Shown: positions 1 to 11,708, counted from the stretch's first letter. The stretch is 64,000 bases of DNA from Diatrype stigma (GCA_022225965.2 JAKJXP020000003.1:434001-498000), one strand, 5' to 3'. Notes: generated by a model not told the origin, from the sequence alone. Translations and numbers: made by a program.

Positions 1-3000
1 ATAGCTAACTTGAAAGGGAGTTGTCACCGTCCAGCATAGAAAATATTTTCGAGTTCCTCCGTGTACCTGAGCATACTGGGTTGCCACAAATCCCATTTTA
101 GCATCAGATCAACTGCCTTGAGCGGGCTGCAGGTGGGGTGAAACAAAACAGCTGCTTAACCAGAACCGCATATACCTGTGATGTGGAACCCCTATCTATC
201 TCAATCGCCACTCGATTATCAACACCACTTACGTATCCGGGCATCACTTCGTCCCTTCCCTACATCACAGGTGTAGAGTGCCATTTGTGTAACACACAAT
301 GGCCACCGGACCACAGCGGATCGAGAACGCCGGACGAATTGAACTTTGTTGCTGACACACATACAATCTGTTGATTCAGGAGATTTGGCTTGGGCAAGGG
401 GATCGGTAGGGGGCAGCAAGGCTGCATAGTCTCACAAGGGCTGAACGGTACCTGACGAGCTCTTCCGCTTGTTGCACAGCATGCCTAGCTCTAGGGTGGG
501 CAATGAGTTGCTTGCTCACCACCCAGCCCCCCAAAAAAAGGAGAAAAACCGTTCGTCCCTTTGTTGTGTTGCGTTGCGTCACCAGCTCTAGGTAAGACAC
601 GAGCAGATGGGGCTCCACTTGACTGAACCTCGACATACATTCGATGTCGCGGGGCGTGTGAGCCTCGCGCGGCTATTCGCATAGGCTTGCGCCTGGTTGG
701 TTCAGTATGTACAGCAGCTGACTTCATGTTGTGTAGAGCCTGCGTGTGCGCTATCAGATGCTCTCCAGGTGAGTGCGCATCATTATTTCACCAGGGTAGT
801 GTAGCTGACAGCTTGCTGGGTATCATCATGGAAGCCACCCGACGACGTAAACCGGCATCTGCCGGCATCATTGGAGTTTGTCCGCAGGGCTGGCAACCAA
901 AAGCCAAGCGGGCATAATGCCTCACCTGTGGACTAGCTAGGTACGCTTCGCCCTGCGCCGCGCCAACACGCGAAAATCATAGCGGCGTGCATGCATGTGT
1001 GCATATGCCGCTTCCCGCCCTGCGTGCTGTTTCGAACCGGTTTGTTGGGACGGGTTCGGTTCCATGTGTAGAACTCCAGACTTACTCCATGCGGCCACGT
1101 GGAGCGAGCGAGTGAGACAGGTGCCGTATTTTGGGCGAGCAATAAAGAAGAAGAAGAAAAACTTTCTCGGACTTAGGGGCTTAAATTTAGATGGTCGTGT
1201 GCCACCGTGGGTTGGTTGCAAAATACGCATCTTACCATCCCCCCGGGTCCTAAGATTAAGAAAGGATCTCTAGATTGCTAAGGGTAGGTCCCAAGTAACG
1301 TCACTCACCCGGATGATGGGCAGATGCCATGGTCGTATCCTTCGTTTCTTTGTCCTTGAAAGGGGGGCGAGGCCCCCCTCGAATATCCATCCAGTATGTC
1401 CTCCCCCGAGGTTCCCGTCTAAGATCGTCGTAATTCGTCAAACCTAGCCTTTTCATATTTACGATGCGTGATTTGCGGATCAGATATGCACACCACGATA
1501 TAAAGGCCCGGAGGTCAGCGAACGCCATGGGCGAACGAACGGGTCTTCGGGTAACTTGCCGGGAACTCTTCTCTCAGGTAGACAGATTTCAACATACCAC
1601 GCCGGTCAGCAATCAATATTTCTGCACCCTTGCTGTTTGTGGTGTCCGAGGTAACGTGTGTGTATACATCAGATATTGTGACCAGGTAGCGGTTGAAACG
1701 TCCAATATCCAACACGATAGTCCCATTTTTCATTTCTGCCAGTTACTGCTATCCTTTTCTGCATCAACTGCGTCGCCGCTACCCCCTATTATATCCAGGT
1801 ATATTGGGTTTGATCCAGAGGAGATGGTCGTCAACCCCTGGATTGGGCTCTCTGTGGTTAGGATGCCCACCGCGCTAAGACTGAGATTTCACCTTACCCT
1901 TCCTTTCCTACCTTCCTACTTCCTCCGGACACAACGGCCTGACAGGTACCTAGGTTAGGGGGTTAGTTAGGCGTTAACTGTTCGAGTTCGGGTAGCTATG
2001 CATGAAAGTTTTTTCTCTTCTTCTTTATTCCCAAAGTTTACGTAACCGATAGCGAACTCCGGCAATAATCCTCGTCCGTTTCGAACGGCTCCCCATCGTG
2101 TCCTGCTTTGTATTTTGATTTCTATCTTTGAAACAGAGCGAAGAGATAAAGCCGTCGGTTTCTGCCGCGCGGCTGAAACCTTGGCTACCAATACTCCGTT
2201 CACGCCACACACCTCATGCAGCTGCAGGCGCATGCGCAGGCACCGACGCCAGCGAAAGGCGCCGCGACGGACGATCGAGAGGGGCGTGTGGATGCTTTGG
2301 GGCGCTGCTGCCAGCGCCCGTGCCCGCGGGGGCGGTATATAGGGATAGGATTACTGAACACAACGCCCTATTCGTATGCCTCACCAAGCCCTGGGATCTT
2401 CAGCTGGGGTCTGCCAAAACCGCCCTCCCCCCTAATGGCTCACGGCCATTGGCTGGTTGGTGGGAAGCCATCAGTCAGCCATATGCATAGGAAGGAAAGC
2501 GCGAGGTATAACAATCTACCCCCCTGGATGACTAGATTAGAGCAAACAATACCTCGTGCAGGCGGTGATTTTGACAGGGTGGGGAGCGCAGCAGATATCC
2601 CTGGCGCCCATCATCGCCATCGCCCCGCGATCTGTATGAGTTGGTATTCTCCGATGATCGCGCCAGCGATCTTGACTCCTGGAAATATGTAGCTAAAATA
2701 ATTCTAACATTGTAACAAATAAGGCTACAAGGTCATCCATCTTTATGTTGGCAGTTGCCCCCTTCCCGCCCCCCAACGGAGAGCATCCTGTTGCATTGGC
2801 TAGAAGGGCTTCTTACGCAAGTTGGCAAATCCGTAGCTGACTTTACCATTCACCATGTGTGCAACACCGATAGACCCGGTACACCCTCGAAATCCGGTAC
2901 CTTCCCGTAGGCGGCGAAAGTTCGTGGCGCTTGAAGCAGGTCCCTACTTGACCTATAGTTTGTAAGTACAAAAGAGAAAACGACATTTACGCCGGTAGAA

Positions 3001-3066
3001 ATGAACTCTTTGCACACATAGCTGACATCAACGTGGAAGTGGCAGGCCTGGTGCGCAGGTACAGAA

Positions 3067-3187
3067 CCCCCACCCCTCTCCCCCCCCCCTTTTTTTTTCT
3101 TCTTCTATTTTTCTTCTTTCTCCTTCTTTTCTTCTTCTTTTCTTCTTCCTTTCTTCTTCCTTTCTTCTTCCTTTCTTCTTCCTTCTA
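3067..3187. repeat. Polypyrimidine low-complexity tract
   Basis: About 120 bases made almost only of C and T: a C run, a T run, then repeated TTTCTTCTTCC-like units of 11-12 bases. It looks like a simple sequence grown by slippage. It could lie in a promoter or intron, but no adjacent gene is recognised. Confidence 0.85.
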
Positions 3188-4641
3188 GTCTTTTGGCCTT
3201 CTACGTATATACACTTAGTACGTCCATATCCTACCTTTACAGCTTCTTTTCTTCTACCGCCTCACCAAATAAACATGACATGCATAGCTTAGAAGCCGAC
3301 ACTTTTCTTCATCCCCGTCAGATTGGCCCGACTGATACGCAGGCGGAAGCCGCCATACAACACGCCCGTTCAGCGTGAAACCACCCGGGTCGTGGTTCCT
3401 AGAAAGGCCGCGCGGATATGAGGCTTCCTGGACATGTCGTCAAGCAGGCTCTAGTAGCAATTCCGAGTCTGTTTGACCGAACCCCGCAAAATAACACTCG
3501 GTGTAGGCATGTAGCTGAGTTGACAGTTTCATGTCCATGCGCCCCCCCTCCCCCCTTTATCGTATCCGCGAGACATTTTAGGACGAAGCTTCCTTCATAT
3601 AAGCATGCATTAAGGGCACATAGTAGTAGAGAAACAAGAGAGCTCGAGGCCTCATAGCCTATCGATAAACGGAGGTGAGTACTAACCAGGACGAGAATCT
3701 CGCGCATTTGTTCATGGCAATGCTAAAACCAAGTGTAAGGGTTACGGAAACTTTCGGTTGTTGGTAGGATGAGACTAGCCACCGGGGCCATCGCCACCGC
3801 GTTGAGGCGAACAACATGCCGCGTTCATGAACCTCGCCTGTCCCTATGGATCTGAGACAGTTTGTGACTTGCGTGCATGAGGACCGAGCACCAGGGCAAA
3901 TGACCTGATAGGCATGCAGACAACCGTTTTCTTGGCACAATACTGACCTAGAAGATCATGCTAGCCGCCTCTCTTACTTGACAAGGTCTTTCCGGATCTT
4001 GGCTCCGACCCCCAACTCCCTCCTTTACTATAGCCTCAAGAATCATCTTGCCTGGTCAGCCCTCTCGGACCCGCCGGCTATGTATTGCTGTAAATGCGGA
4101 TGATAAGGTAAGATGTTTCCCCCAAAAGACTATTGTGTGGTTCTTAGGGCACTCGGAATAAACCCTTAGAAGGGGATGGATGGACAAGGCGTGTCCCGAC
4201 TAGTGGATAGCTGCTGACGAGTAAGTGCCTATACGTCCCAGAGCCCATAATACACGGACACCCGATGCTGTTGCGGGGAACTGCCAGTAGCTTGGAAGAT
4301 AACAAAGACCTTCTCGAGGGTTTCGTGTTCCTATTATTCGCAACTGGAAGTATGAATCACTAACAATAGCCATAGTCTACATAGTAAGTGGATAGGATTT
4401 GTAGTAGGGTATAGGCCATGATAATGATGATGATATGATCTCCGTATCATGAAAACTAGTTCATGATCTCGGCAAGAAGGAAGCCGGAGAATCTCCTATA
4501 ACAAGGAGCATCGCTAGTTATTTTCGGCCTTCTCTACGGCAAGTCCTCGGGGTGCCACAATTACCCGGCGCAGCCCGTGGGTATGGCTAATGACCTCGTA
4601 TGGGGCCAAGGCCGACCAAATCCGGGTCCGAACAGACACAA

Positions 4642-4663
4642 GTTCGGCGTAATTACGCCGAAC
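4642..4663. repeat. Perfect 22-bp palindrome
   Basis: GTTCGGCGTAA followed directly by its exact reverse complement, centred on AATT at 4652/4653. It lies about 75 bases outside the left end of the copia element, in non-RIP sequence. It could be a dimeric transcription-factor site, a hairpin or chance. No gene start is seen beside it. Confidence 0.7.
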
Positions 4664-4736
4664 CTAGATACCATAGCCCCGTTACTTACCTTTTTCCCTT
4701 TGGTTGAAGTTCTGAAGTAAAGCAAATCCCACCGCC

Positions 4737-5130
4737 TATAAGATTATACGGTATATGGTTATACTGTATTGGATAATACGGATGTAGCAGTGGAATAAAT
4801 AGGCACTAAGTAAGGTTAAGCAGACGTATATAAAGGTAGTTATTCAAGTATGAAGTAGTATTCGTGTATGTGTATAAGTGTGTGTATGTGTAAGGTTCCG
4901 ACTTCCTGTATATTAGCTAGGTGGCTGTTACCCCTATTTATATACAGAGTGTTTCCTAATGCGGTAATTGTCCCTATCCTTTCTATTATAATGGAAGTCC
5001 TTGTTTCCTTTATTCCATACAGTAATTGCTTCCGGCAGTATACCGTTCCTAGCAATAATTCTGCTATATAAGTGCAACTCCTTTATAGTTGCTTTGTTAT
5101 ACTGTTTTGCTGCATTTAGCAAATCCTATA
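4737..5130 (-). repeat. 3' LTR of copia element I
   Basis: 394 bases, collinear without gaps with 10831-11224. Its ends read TATA...TATA, consistent with TG...CA ends converted by C-to-T mutation; the other copy still ends in CTACA. By eye about 27 positions differ between the two LTRs. All are transitions of the C-to-T / G-to-A kind and none falls in a CpG. Confidence 0.93.
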
Positions 5131-5140
5131 CCCCCCCTTA
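5131..5140 (-). other. Polypurine tract of copia element I
   Basis: On the minus strand TAAGGGGGGG lies directly against the 3' LTR. This is the expected place for the polypurine tract that primes plus-strand DNA synthesis in LTR retrotransposons. Confidence 0.85.
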
Positions 5141-5329
5141 ATGATTATCGAGGGCCGTAGGTAAGCATTAATGTATAGGATTTGTCCTTATAATTAAATA
5201 ACGTATGTATATATATCAAGAAAGCCGTTATAACGGTAAAACCTATATAAGAAGAAAGGTAATTATATAAGCGGCTAATGGATGCAGGTATATAGGTGGT
5301 TGTAATTAGTTAAGCACTTGCTTTGCCGG

Positions 5330-5389
5330 CTTGTAATTATATAAGCAAGGCTGTATTGGAATAGCTTGCAATTATATAAGCAAGGCTGT
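5330..5389. repeat. 24-base direct repeat in the 3' untranslated part of copia I
   Basis: Two copies of a unit reading TTG(T/C)AATTATATAAGC, followed by AAGGCTGT, lie at about 5331-5354 and 5366-5389. They fall between the end of the pol remnant and the 3' LTR. The unit contains a short inverted repeat (CTTGC...GCAAG). Function unknown. Confidence 0.75.
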
Positions 5390-5579
5390 GCTTGTATATA
5401 ATTATATGAGCCCTTATTGGAGTATAGGAAGCTTTTTAGCTTATCCTTTTTTTATTCGGTGTTAAAAAATTAATAAAAAATCACTTGTTTATCGTATAAA
5501 GTCCAGGATAAAACGTACGTATACGGAAAAAATTAGGCTTTTAATGGGGAAACCTTTAAAGGAATAAAACCACTATATA

Positions 5580-7060
5580 CTAATTATATTAGCTAGTTTT
5601 ATTAGCTTGTTTAATATAACGCTGGATACCGGCTTTATTAAAAAATCAGCTAGCTGTTCTGCTGTATTAATATGGTATAATATAGCCTTATTATTTGTTA
5701 CCACCTCCCTATTAAAGTAATAAGTTATATTTATATGCTTAATTTTTTTATGGAATTTAGGGTTATTAGTTAGCTTTTAGGCGGCATCGTTATTTACATA
5801 TACCTTTAAAGGCTGGTCCGGATAACCTAGGTTTAATTCTTTATTTAAGTAATTAAGCATATTACCTAGATATACGGTTTCTTTTAATCCTTCCTTTAAA
5901 GCCATATATTCTGCTTTACAGGAGCTTAAGGATACTGTTTTCTAAAGTTAGAAGGTCCAGCTTATAGGGTTAAAATTATCCTTATTTGTTAAGTTGGTTA
6001 TATACCTATTTGTAGATTTTTTATTTAATAGGTTACTTCCTTAGTTAGAATTTGTATAAACCTTTAATTTTAAAACTCCGTTGCATTTATATATAACCCC
6101 TATATTAAGGTGTTTTAATAAATACCTCCATATTTTATATAACTTCTTAAAGTGGTTTATATTTAGATTATTTATAAATCTGGCACAGGTATATATAGCG
6201 TAAGTTATATTAAGTCGAGATTTTAAAGCTAGGTATAATAAAGAACCTATTTGCTTTTAATAATTTATAACTTTTGTATTTAAAGCTGTTAATTTATTTT
6301 TTTCAAGCTTAAGGCCGGAAGTATAAGGAGTATTTCCTGGCTTTATATTTGGATTATTACGTATATTGTATTTAGTGAATAGCTTTTTTGTATATCGTTT
6401 CTGGCTTATACGTATTTCCTTATTAGGATAATCGATTTTTAAATCGTTACCTAGGTAGGTAAAAACGGGACTTATTTTATTTAGCTTAATAAATTTTAAT
6501 AGCTTTATGGCTAAATTATTTATATCGGCTTTAGACGGGCTTATTATTAATAAGTCGTTTATATGGCAAATAATAACAATATTACTTATTTTATTTATAA
6601 ATATTCCTTTATCGTAAGGAAATATAGTAAATCCTTCGGCTAGTAATACTTGGGATAGGAATTTATACTAAAGCCTGGATGACTGCTTTAAGCCGTATAA
6701 TGCTTTATTAAGCTTAGTTACCTTATTATAAGCTTTTGGATAAAAACCTTCTGGCAGCCGTATATAGATTTCTGTATTTATATTAAAGTAAATAAAAGCG
6801 TTTTAAACGTCGTATTATATTATAGGCCACCTTTTATTAACGGCTATTATTAATAATAAATGCTACGTTTTCGGTTTGGCTATAATGGAAAAGGTTTCCA
6901 AATAATCTATTCTTAACTATTGGTTATATCCTTGTATAATAAATCTAGCTTTAAAGCGTTTAGATTTATCCTTATTGGTTATTTAATTAGGTTTAATAAA
7001 GCTACCTTTAATAATAGGTTTAGATTTAAATAGCCAACGAATTCCTATAGGATGTTTTTC
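5580..7060 (-). pseudogene. Copia I reverse transcriptase and RNase H remnant
   Basis: The minus-strand translation, read through stops, follows the Ty1/copia pattern. It starts with an IRWLFK-type block (about 7050-7000), continues with ALYGLKQS near 6700 and an active-site region near 6560, and ends with RNase H blocks (CKAEYMAL near 5900, KIKHINITY near 5735, ADFL near 5640). The active site reads HINDLL at 6551-6565 instead of the family's YVDDLL: Val and Asp codons changed by G-to-A. Several internal stops sit at expected Gln or Trp positions. The protein would have copied element RNA into DNA; it cannot be made now. Confidence 0.9.
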
Positions 7061-7132
7061 CTTAGGTAGGTTCATTATACTGTAGGTATTTTGTTTTTCC
7101 AGTTCCGTTATTTCTGCTTTGCAGGCTAAATA

Positions 7133-9241
7133 TTAGGATTCTCGGTTTATATTATCCATTGCTTGCTTATATATAGCTGGTTCGGTTATAGAAGCCGAAA
7201 GAATAAAATTAGCTTTTCCTTTTCTTTTTATATTTATAAATTGATTAAATAATAACGTATCTTTTATTGTATATAACAAATGGTTTGTATTAATCTTTAT
7301 ATAGTTCTGTATAGGATCTGAAGGTATAAGAAAGCTTGAAGGTATAGGGGTTAAGTTATTAAGCTTAACCCTTTTATTTAAATTCTGGTTATTATTTAAA
7401 TTTCGATTAGCTGCAATAACAGCGGCTATTCGTTTTATTGAATCACCTATAGCAGCTATAGCTGCTTTAGTTGCATACCGTTTATTCGGTAATTCCTTTA
7501 TTTGCTTATAATTAAAATTATTAATTAAGTCAGCTGGTATAATTCCCGAAGCTTCCGTAGCCGTTATAGGTTTATTATTTAAACCTATAGCCATTATAGG
7601 CTTATTAAGCAGGTAAAAGGGCTTCGGTATAACTGGGCTTTCTGCTACCCCCTCATTTTGAATATAAGGAAATTTTTCTGTATTATTTACGGCTTCTAGG
7701 GTACCCCCTTGGCTTATATTGTTATTATTAAGGTCCTTAATAAAGATACCGTTCCTTATATTAACGTTCCTAGTCCATATAGGCCTTTGGGTTATTATAT
7801 CCCAAATTTTGTAATTTTTATTTTCGGTGCCGTAGCCGATAATAACGCCTTTTTTAGTCCTAGGGTCCAGTTTATGCCGGTATTTATTAGTATTATAATA
7901 ACACATAAAGCCTTATATATATAAATTATTAATATACGGCTTATGCCCATAATAAATTTCAAATGGCTGTTTATAATTTAAAGCCTTATGTAGGATACGG
8001 TTATATATATAAGCCGCTGTCAATAAGGCTTTACCTTAAAGATAATTAGGTAAGCCGGAAAAAATAAGAAACGCCCGTATCTTATTTAATAAGGTTAGGT
8101 TAATACGTTTTATTAAACCATTAGATTTCTTTATATAAGCAGGAGTTATATGGTAAATAATACCGTACGTTTATAGGTAAATTTCGAAACGTGAATTTAT
8201 ATACTTCGTATCGTTATCTATAAAAAACTCCTTTATCTTATGCTTTATTTAATTTTCAGCCTGCAGCTTATATACCTTAAAGGCTTCCAGAGCTTCTAAT
8301 TTTGAATTTAACAGCTTAACTTCCACATAACGGCTTCGTTTATCCAAAAAGGTAATATAGTATTTATACCTATTATAGGTATTAGGTAATGGATTCCTTA
8401 AGTTATTATATATCCTTTGTATAATATTATACTCCTTTTGGCTTATAGCCGTTTTATTTATCCTGCAGTGGTTCTTTGCCATATTGCAAATATTACATTT
8501 CCAGTTATTATACTGAATATATTCGTCTTTCGAAATTCTTACCCCTTTAGATATAAGGAATTCTGCTAAGGGCTTTAAGGATAAGTGACCCATTCTGTTA
8601 TGCCATGTAATAAGCTTATTAAATATAGGCTAATCAGTAAGATTCAGTATATTCTTTGGCTTATTTTGGCCGGTAACCACCTTAAACGGTATATAATATA
8701 ACCCGTTTTTGTAATATCCTTTTGTAATAAGGTCCTTATCCTTATTATATAGCTTAATGCTATTAATGGCATTTATAACTGTATAATAATTCTTAAGCTT
8801 ATTTATGGATAAAAGGTTAATACCTAGCTTTGGAATATAATTAACCCCTTTTATCGTATATACCTTTTTAAAGGTAATACATTGTATTATTAAATCACCA
8901 GCTTTTTTTATAATAAGGGAACGTGCGTTACCTTATTTTACGATTTTATAAATTTGCTTTATATTAATTAATAGATTTTTATTAGCTACAGTAATAAGAA
9001 TAGCCCTGCTATCCGTAATTAGCTTTATTATACCCCTATCTTTAAATTTCGTAAAATTTAAATAATTTGGGCCAGAGTTAGTATTATATATAAAGCTGGC
9101 TTTATTTGTATTATAACGACTTATTTTAAAATCGTTTGTATCTATCCTTTCGGGCGTAGGAGGAAAAAGGGGTTCGGAAAGATTTAATTTAAATAAATCC
9201 TCGTTTTTCCCTTTGTTGGATTCTTCCGATATAAGGCCCAA
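7133..9241 (-). pseudogene. Copia I protease-integrase remnant
   Basis: Three uninterrupted pieces survive on the minus strand. 8933-9241 covers the protease region; the family's D-S/T-G active site appears only as a degenerate NTNSGPNY. 8249-8593 has the GAG-pre-integrase and integrase zinc region (GHLS, then CNICNMAK) followed by an integrase core start (FLDKRSRYVEV). 7133-7906 has the integrase C-terminal block typical of copia (RTKKGVIIGYG, then YKIWD). Stops between the pieces are of the Gln/Trp type. The order protease, integrase, then reverse transcriptase places the element in Ty1/copia. Confidence 0.85.
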
Positions 9242-9379
9242 AATAAAGGTGTCCTTTTCGGAATCGATTAGGGCACCTAAAAGGTCCTTCTATTTCTTTT
9301 CCCGTTCTTTCCTTTTTAAGCTACTGGAGCTGGTGGATTCTAAGGAATTATTTTCCTCTTATTTCTTTTTATCCCTTTT

Positions 9380-10184
9380 AGGGCCGGACTGTTTTTTATT
9401 TACCCTATCCTTTTTTTTTTCAGCTTTTTGGAGCCTTATTAGGGTAAAAGAAATAACAGTCCTTTTCCTGGTGCCCCTGGATTTTGCAATGGTTGCAATA
9501 TATTTGTTTTTTTTATTTCCAAGGCTTCTTATTTTTTACGTAAAGGATTTTCTCCTTTTTATTCATTCCTTTGGATTTATCCATTAAAAAGGAAAATAGG
9601 GTATTTTTGGAAATTACTAAAGAATCCTAATATAAAAATTGGGTAATATTTTAAACGAAGGCTTTATATTTTTCGGGTAAATTATTTAATACCTAAGCAA
9701 TTATAACCTGATTTAAAAGGTTTATTTTATTTAGCTTAAGCTCGTTCGTTATAGACCTTATTTTATTAAGATAGGCTTCGAAGGTATTAAAATCTTCTAT
9801 AAAGGAATTAAAGAATTCCTTTAGCAGTAGAAATTCTATTATAAATCCTTTTAGCCGGTAATGATTTTTTAGGGCCTCCTAAGCTTTTTTATAGTTTAAT
9901 ATGGATTTAATATGAGTTAAAGGATCTTTTTCGCAAAGGAGTTATATGGTAGCTAGGGCTTTATTATTATCCTCCTGGGTTAACGTTTTAAAGAACGTAG
10001 GGATTTCTTAATTTTTCTGGCTTTTCTGAATTTTTATAGCTGTTATGGCTATTTCCTTTATTTCCAAAGTAAAGGCATAATCCAGATTTTCCTTTATAAG
10101 GGTAGCCTTTGCTTTAATGGCCCATATTTCATAATTCTTTATGCCTTTAAGCAGCGTAATACGGCTCTAAAGGTTAATTCCCAT
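9380..10184 (-). pseudogene. Copia I gag remnant with CCHC zinc knuckle
   Basis: A minus-strand frame from an ATG at 10184 shows the copia gag start (a leucine, then NYEIWAIKAKA) and continues through several TAA/TAG stops. Near 9450-9500 it reads C-N-H-C-K-I-Q-G-H-Q-E-K-D-C, an intact CX2CX4HX4C knuckle used for RNA packaging. The start is chosen because it is the first ATG after the primer-binding site leader and opens the conserved block. Confidence 0.85.
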
Positions 10185-10811
10185 TGTTATGGGTAATTAT
10201 ATGAAAAAGGATAACGGTAAAATTAACCCCTTTTAGAATCTGGAAGCTTAAATTCTTTTGATTCGAATAATATAGGTTGCGTATTTTTCTGACGGTTAAA
10301 TAAGGAATAGCCGTAAAGTGAATATCGGTAATAATTAAAGATGGTATAGCAATATAGGATACTGCTTAATAAATAATTTTTATTTCCATAGGTAATAAAG
10401 ATAGAAAAATTTTGTTTTAGAATATGAAACTTGATTAATCAAGCTGTCGAATGGTCCAGGTTTCGTCCAGATCGGGTAAGGTTTGGTGAAGATACGGACG
10501 AATAATGGAATAAAAAGATCTGATATATTTGTAATAGAAATATTTGGATGGTAATTACTTTGTGATTTAACGGAAAGAGTAAGTATAATAAATCGGTTTT
10601 AGAATCTAATTATCCTAATCGAGAGGATTCTAATGGTATAGAAATTTCCCGATTCGGATAAGTATTGGTCGAGATATAAGTAAATGGATTAAAGATAACC
10701 TTAGTTATATTATATCTGCTGTTTCCTTTAGGGTAACCTTTTTCAGGAGAGGTATATTGGCTTTTGTAAGCCGTATAAAGGTCCTGTAGGTATATATTGC
10801 CTATTTGGGCG

Positions 10812-10830
10812 CTACTTCGGGCTCATAACC
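10812..10830 (-). other. Primer-binding site of copia I (initiator tRNA-Met anticodon arm)
   Basis: The minus strand immediately after the 5' LTR reads GGTTATGAGCCCGAAGTAG. Its complement contains GGGCTCATAACC, which is the anticodon stem-loop sequence of eukaryotic initiator tRNA-Met, with CAT as anticodon. Priming from an internal fragment of initiator tRNA-Met is established for Drosophila copia and several copia-like elements. The match to this fungus's own tRNA is inferred. Confidence 0.8.
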
Positions 10831-11224
10831 TATAAGATTATACGGTATATGGTTATACTGTATTGAATAATACGGATATAGCAGTGGAATAAATAAGCAC
10901 TAAGTAAGGTTAAGCAGACGTATATAAAGGTAGTTATTTAAGTATAAAGTAATATTCGTATATGTGTATAAGTGTGTATATGTATAAGGTTCCGACTTTT
11001 TGTATATCAGTTAAGTGGCTATTACCCTTATTTATATACAGAGTGTTTCCTAATGCGGTAATTGTCCTTATCCTTTCTATTATAATGGAAGTCCTTATTT
11101 TCTTTATTCCATACAGTAATTGCTTCCGGCAGTATACCGTTTCCAGCAGTAATTCTGCTGTATAAGTGCAACTCCTTTGTAGTTGCTTTGTTATACTATC
11201 TTGCTGCATTCAGCAAATCCTACA
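10831..11224 (-). repeat. 5' LTR of copia element I
   Basis: 394 bases, gap-free partner of 4737-5130, followed on the plus strand by the CCGCC duplication. The minus-strand start is TGTAGGATTTG, retaining the canonical TG that the other copy has lost. More CpA and CpT sites are mutated here than in the 3' LTR. Confidence 0.93.
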
Positions 11225-11240
11225 CCGCCTTTACTTATTA

Positions 11241-11367
11241 TGTTACGTAATGCCCAGCGACTCTTATCTACCGTATATAGCTGGATAACGTGCCACCTTG
11301 CAACTTCTAGGGTGGCACGGAGCCTTTTGACCCATTGGCTCAGTGGCGCGATCGCTACTTCGGAACA
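11241..11367. repeat. Left LTR of the TRIM-like element
   Basis: 127 bases, TGTT...AACA. It contains a perfect 9-bp hairpin, CGTGCCACC at about 11289 pairing with GGTGGCACG about 13 bases later, which is damaged in the right copy. Confidence 0.8.
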
Positions 11368-11420
11368 TATGGTAGCATTTCCTAGTCAGAAATCGGTCCG
11401 GGTTCGAATCCCGCCATGAC
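11329..11420 (+). promoter_or_regulatory. Pol III-like A and B boxes spanning the TRIM LTR and internal region
   Basis: TGGCTCAGTGGC at 11336 matches the tRNA A-box pattern TRGCNNAGYNGG. GGTTCGAATCC at 11401-11411 is a perfect B-box. The roughly 55-base spacing is normal for a tRNA gene. Between them ATTTC-CTAGTCA-GAAAT could form a stem-loop like a long variable arm. The acceptor ends do not pair, so this is not an intact tRNA gene. It may be a tRNA-derived promoter or a chance remnant. The A-box is repeated in the right LTR (near 11676) but there it has no B-box. Confidence 0.45.
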
Positions 11421-11580
11421 GCTTGACGACATGGGAGTATGCGATACCGCGCAACCACCTAATAAAAGCCACAAGACCTTAGCGGCCACCAACCGCGACG
11501 GGCAACCTTGGGGGCTTATATGTCTTCTCGTTGAGCACTACCGACGAAGACGTCGGCATTCATTATCGTCGTCGGGCATA

Positions 11581-11708
11581 TGTTACGTAGTGCCCAGCGA
11601 CTCTTATCTACCGTATATAGCTGGATAACGTGCCAACCTAGCAACTTCTAGGGTAGCACGGAGCCTTTTGACCCATTGGCTCAGTGGCGCGATCGCTACT
11701 TTGGAACA
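11581..11708. repeat. Right LTR of the TRIM-like element
   Basis: 128 bases, partner of 11241-11367. One substitution (CTTCGG to CTTTGG) is a C-to-T change and another (GGTGG to GGTAG) is G-to-A, so mild RIP or CpG decay is possible. AT-rich sequence begins right after it. Confidence 0.8.

Larger units (their letters stand above)
1..4736. other. Gene-poor left flank
   Basis: Base composition is ordinary here, in contrast to the AT-rich block that follows. Reading frames are short and overlap on both strands, none shows a recognisable domain, and no pair of frames joins convincingly across intron signals. The stretch holds a long pyrimidine tract near 3.1 kb and a perfect palindrome at 4642-4663, described separately. 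Unrecognised exons or non-coding RNA genes could be present; I cannot support any. Confidence 0.6.
4737..11224 (-). mobile_element. Ty1/copia LTR retrotransposon I, complete but RIP-mutated
   Basis: The structure is complete. Two direct repeats of 394 bases (4737-5130 and 10831-11224) flank about 5.7 kb. The element is bounded by the 5-base duplication CCGCC (4732-4736 and 11225-11229). Read on the minus strand the order is 5' LTR, primer-binding site, gag with zinc knuckle, protease, integrase, reverse transcriptase, RNase H, polypurine tract, 3' LTR. Integrase before reverse transcriptase is the Ty1/copia order. Reading frames are broken mainly by TAA/TAG where Gln or Trp codons are expected, the usual result of RIP. 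The reverse transcriptase active site has also lost an Asp. The element is therefore dead. Both LTRs carry private mutations, so each was mutated after insertion. Confidence 0.95.
11241..11708. mobile_element. Miniature LTR element (TRIM-like), 468 bp
   Basis: Two direct repeats, 11241-11367 (127 bases) and 11581-11708 (128 bases), flank 213 bases of internal sequence. They differ at four bases and one single-base insertion. Each begins TGTT and ends AACA, the classic LTR termini. The flanks carry an exact 5-base duplication TATTA (11236-11240 and 11709-11713). Two bases after the left repeat is TGGTAGCATTTC, in the position and with the TGG start of a tRNA primer-binding site. There is no coding capacity, so it would need another element's proteins. 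A clear polypurine tract before the right LTR is not evident, so orientation is uncertain. Unlike its neighbours it is not AT-rich. Confidence 0.8.

Noticed and set aside
1464..1958. 164-codon frame in the left flank
   Set aside because: No domain, no codon bias, competing frames on both strands and no splice partners.
11329..11420. Intact tRNA gene
   Set aside because: A- and B-boxes are present, but the acceptor strands do not pair and the T stem has a mismatch. The A-box is part of an LTR that occurs twice. Kept only as Pol III-like boxes.
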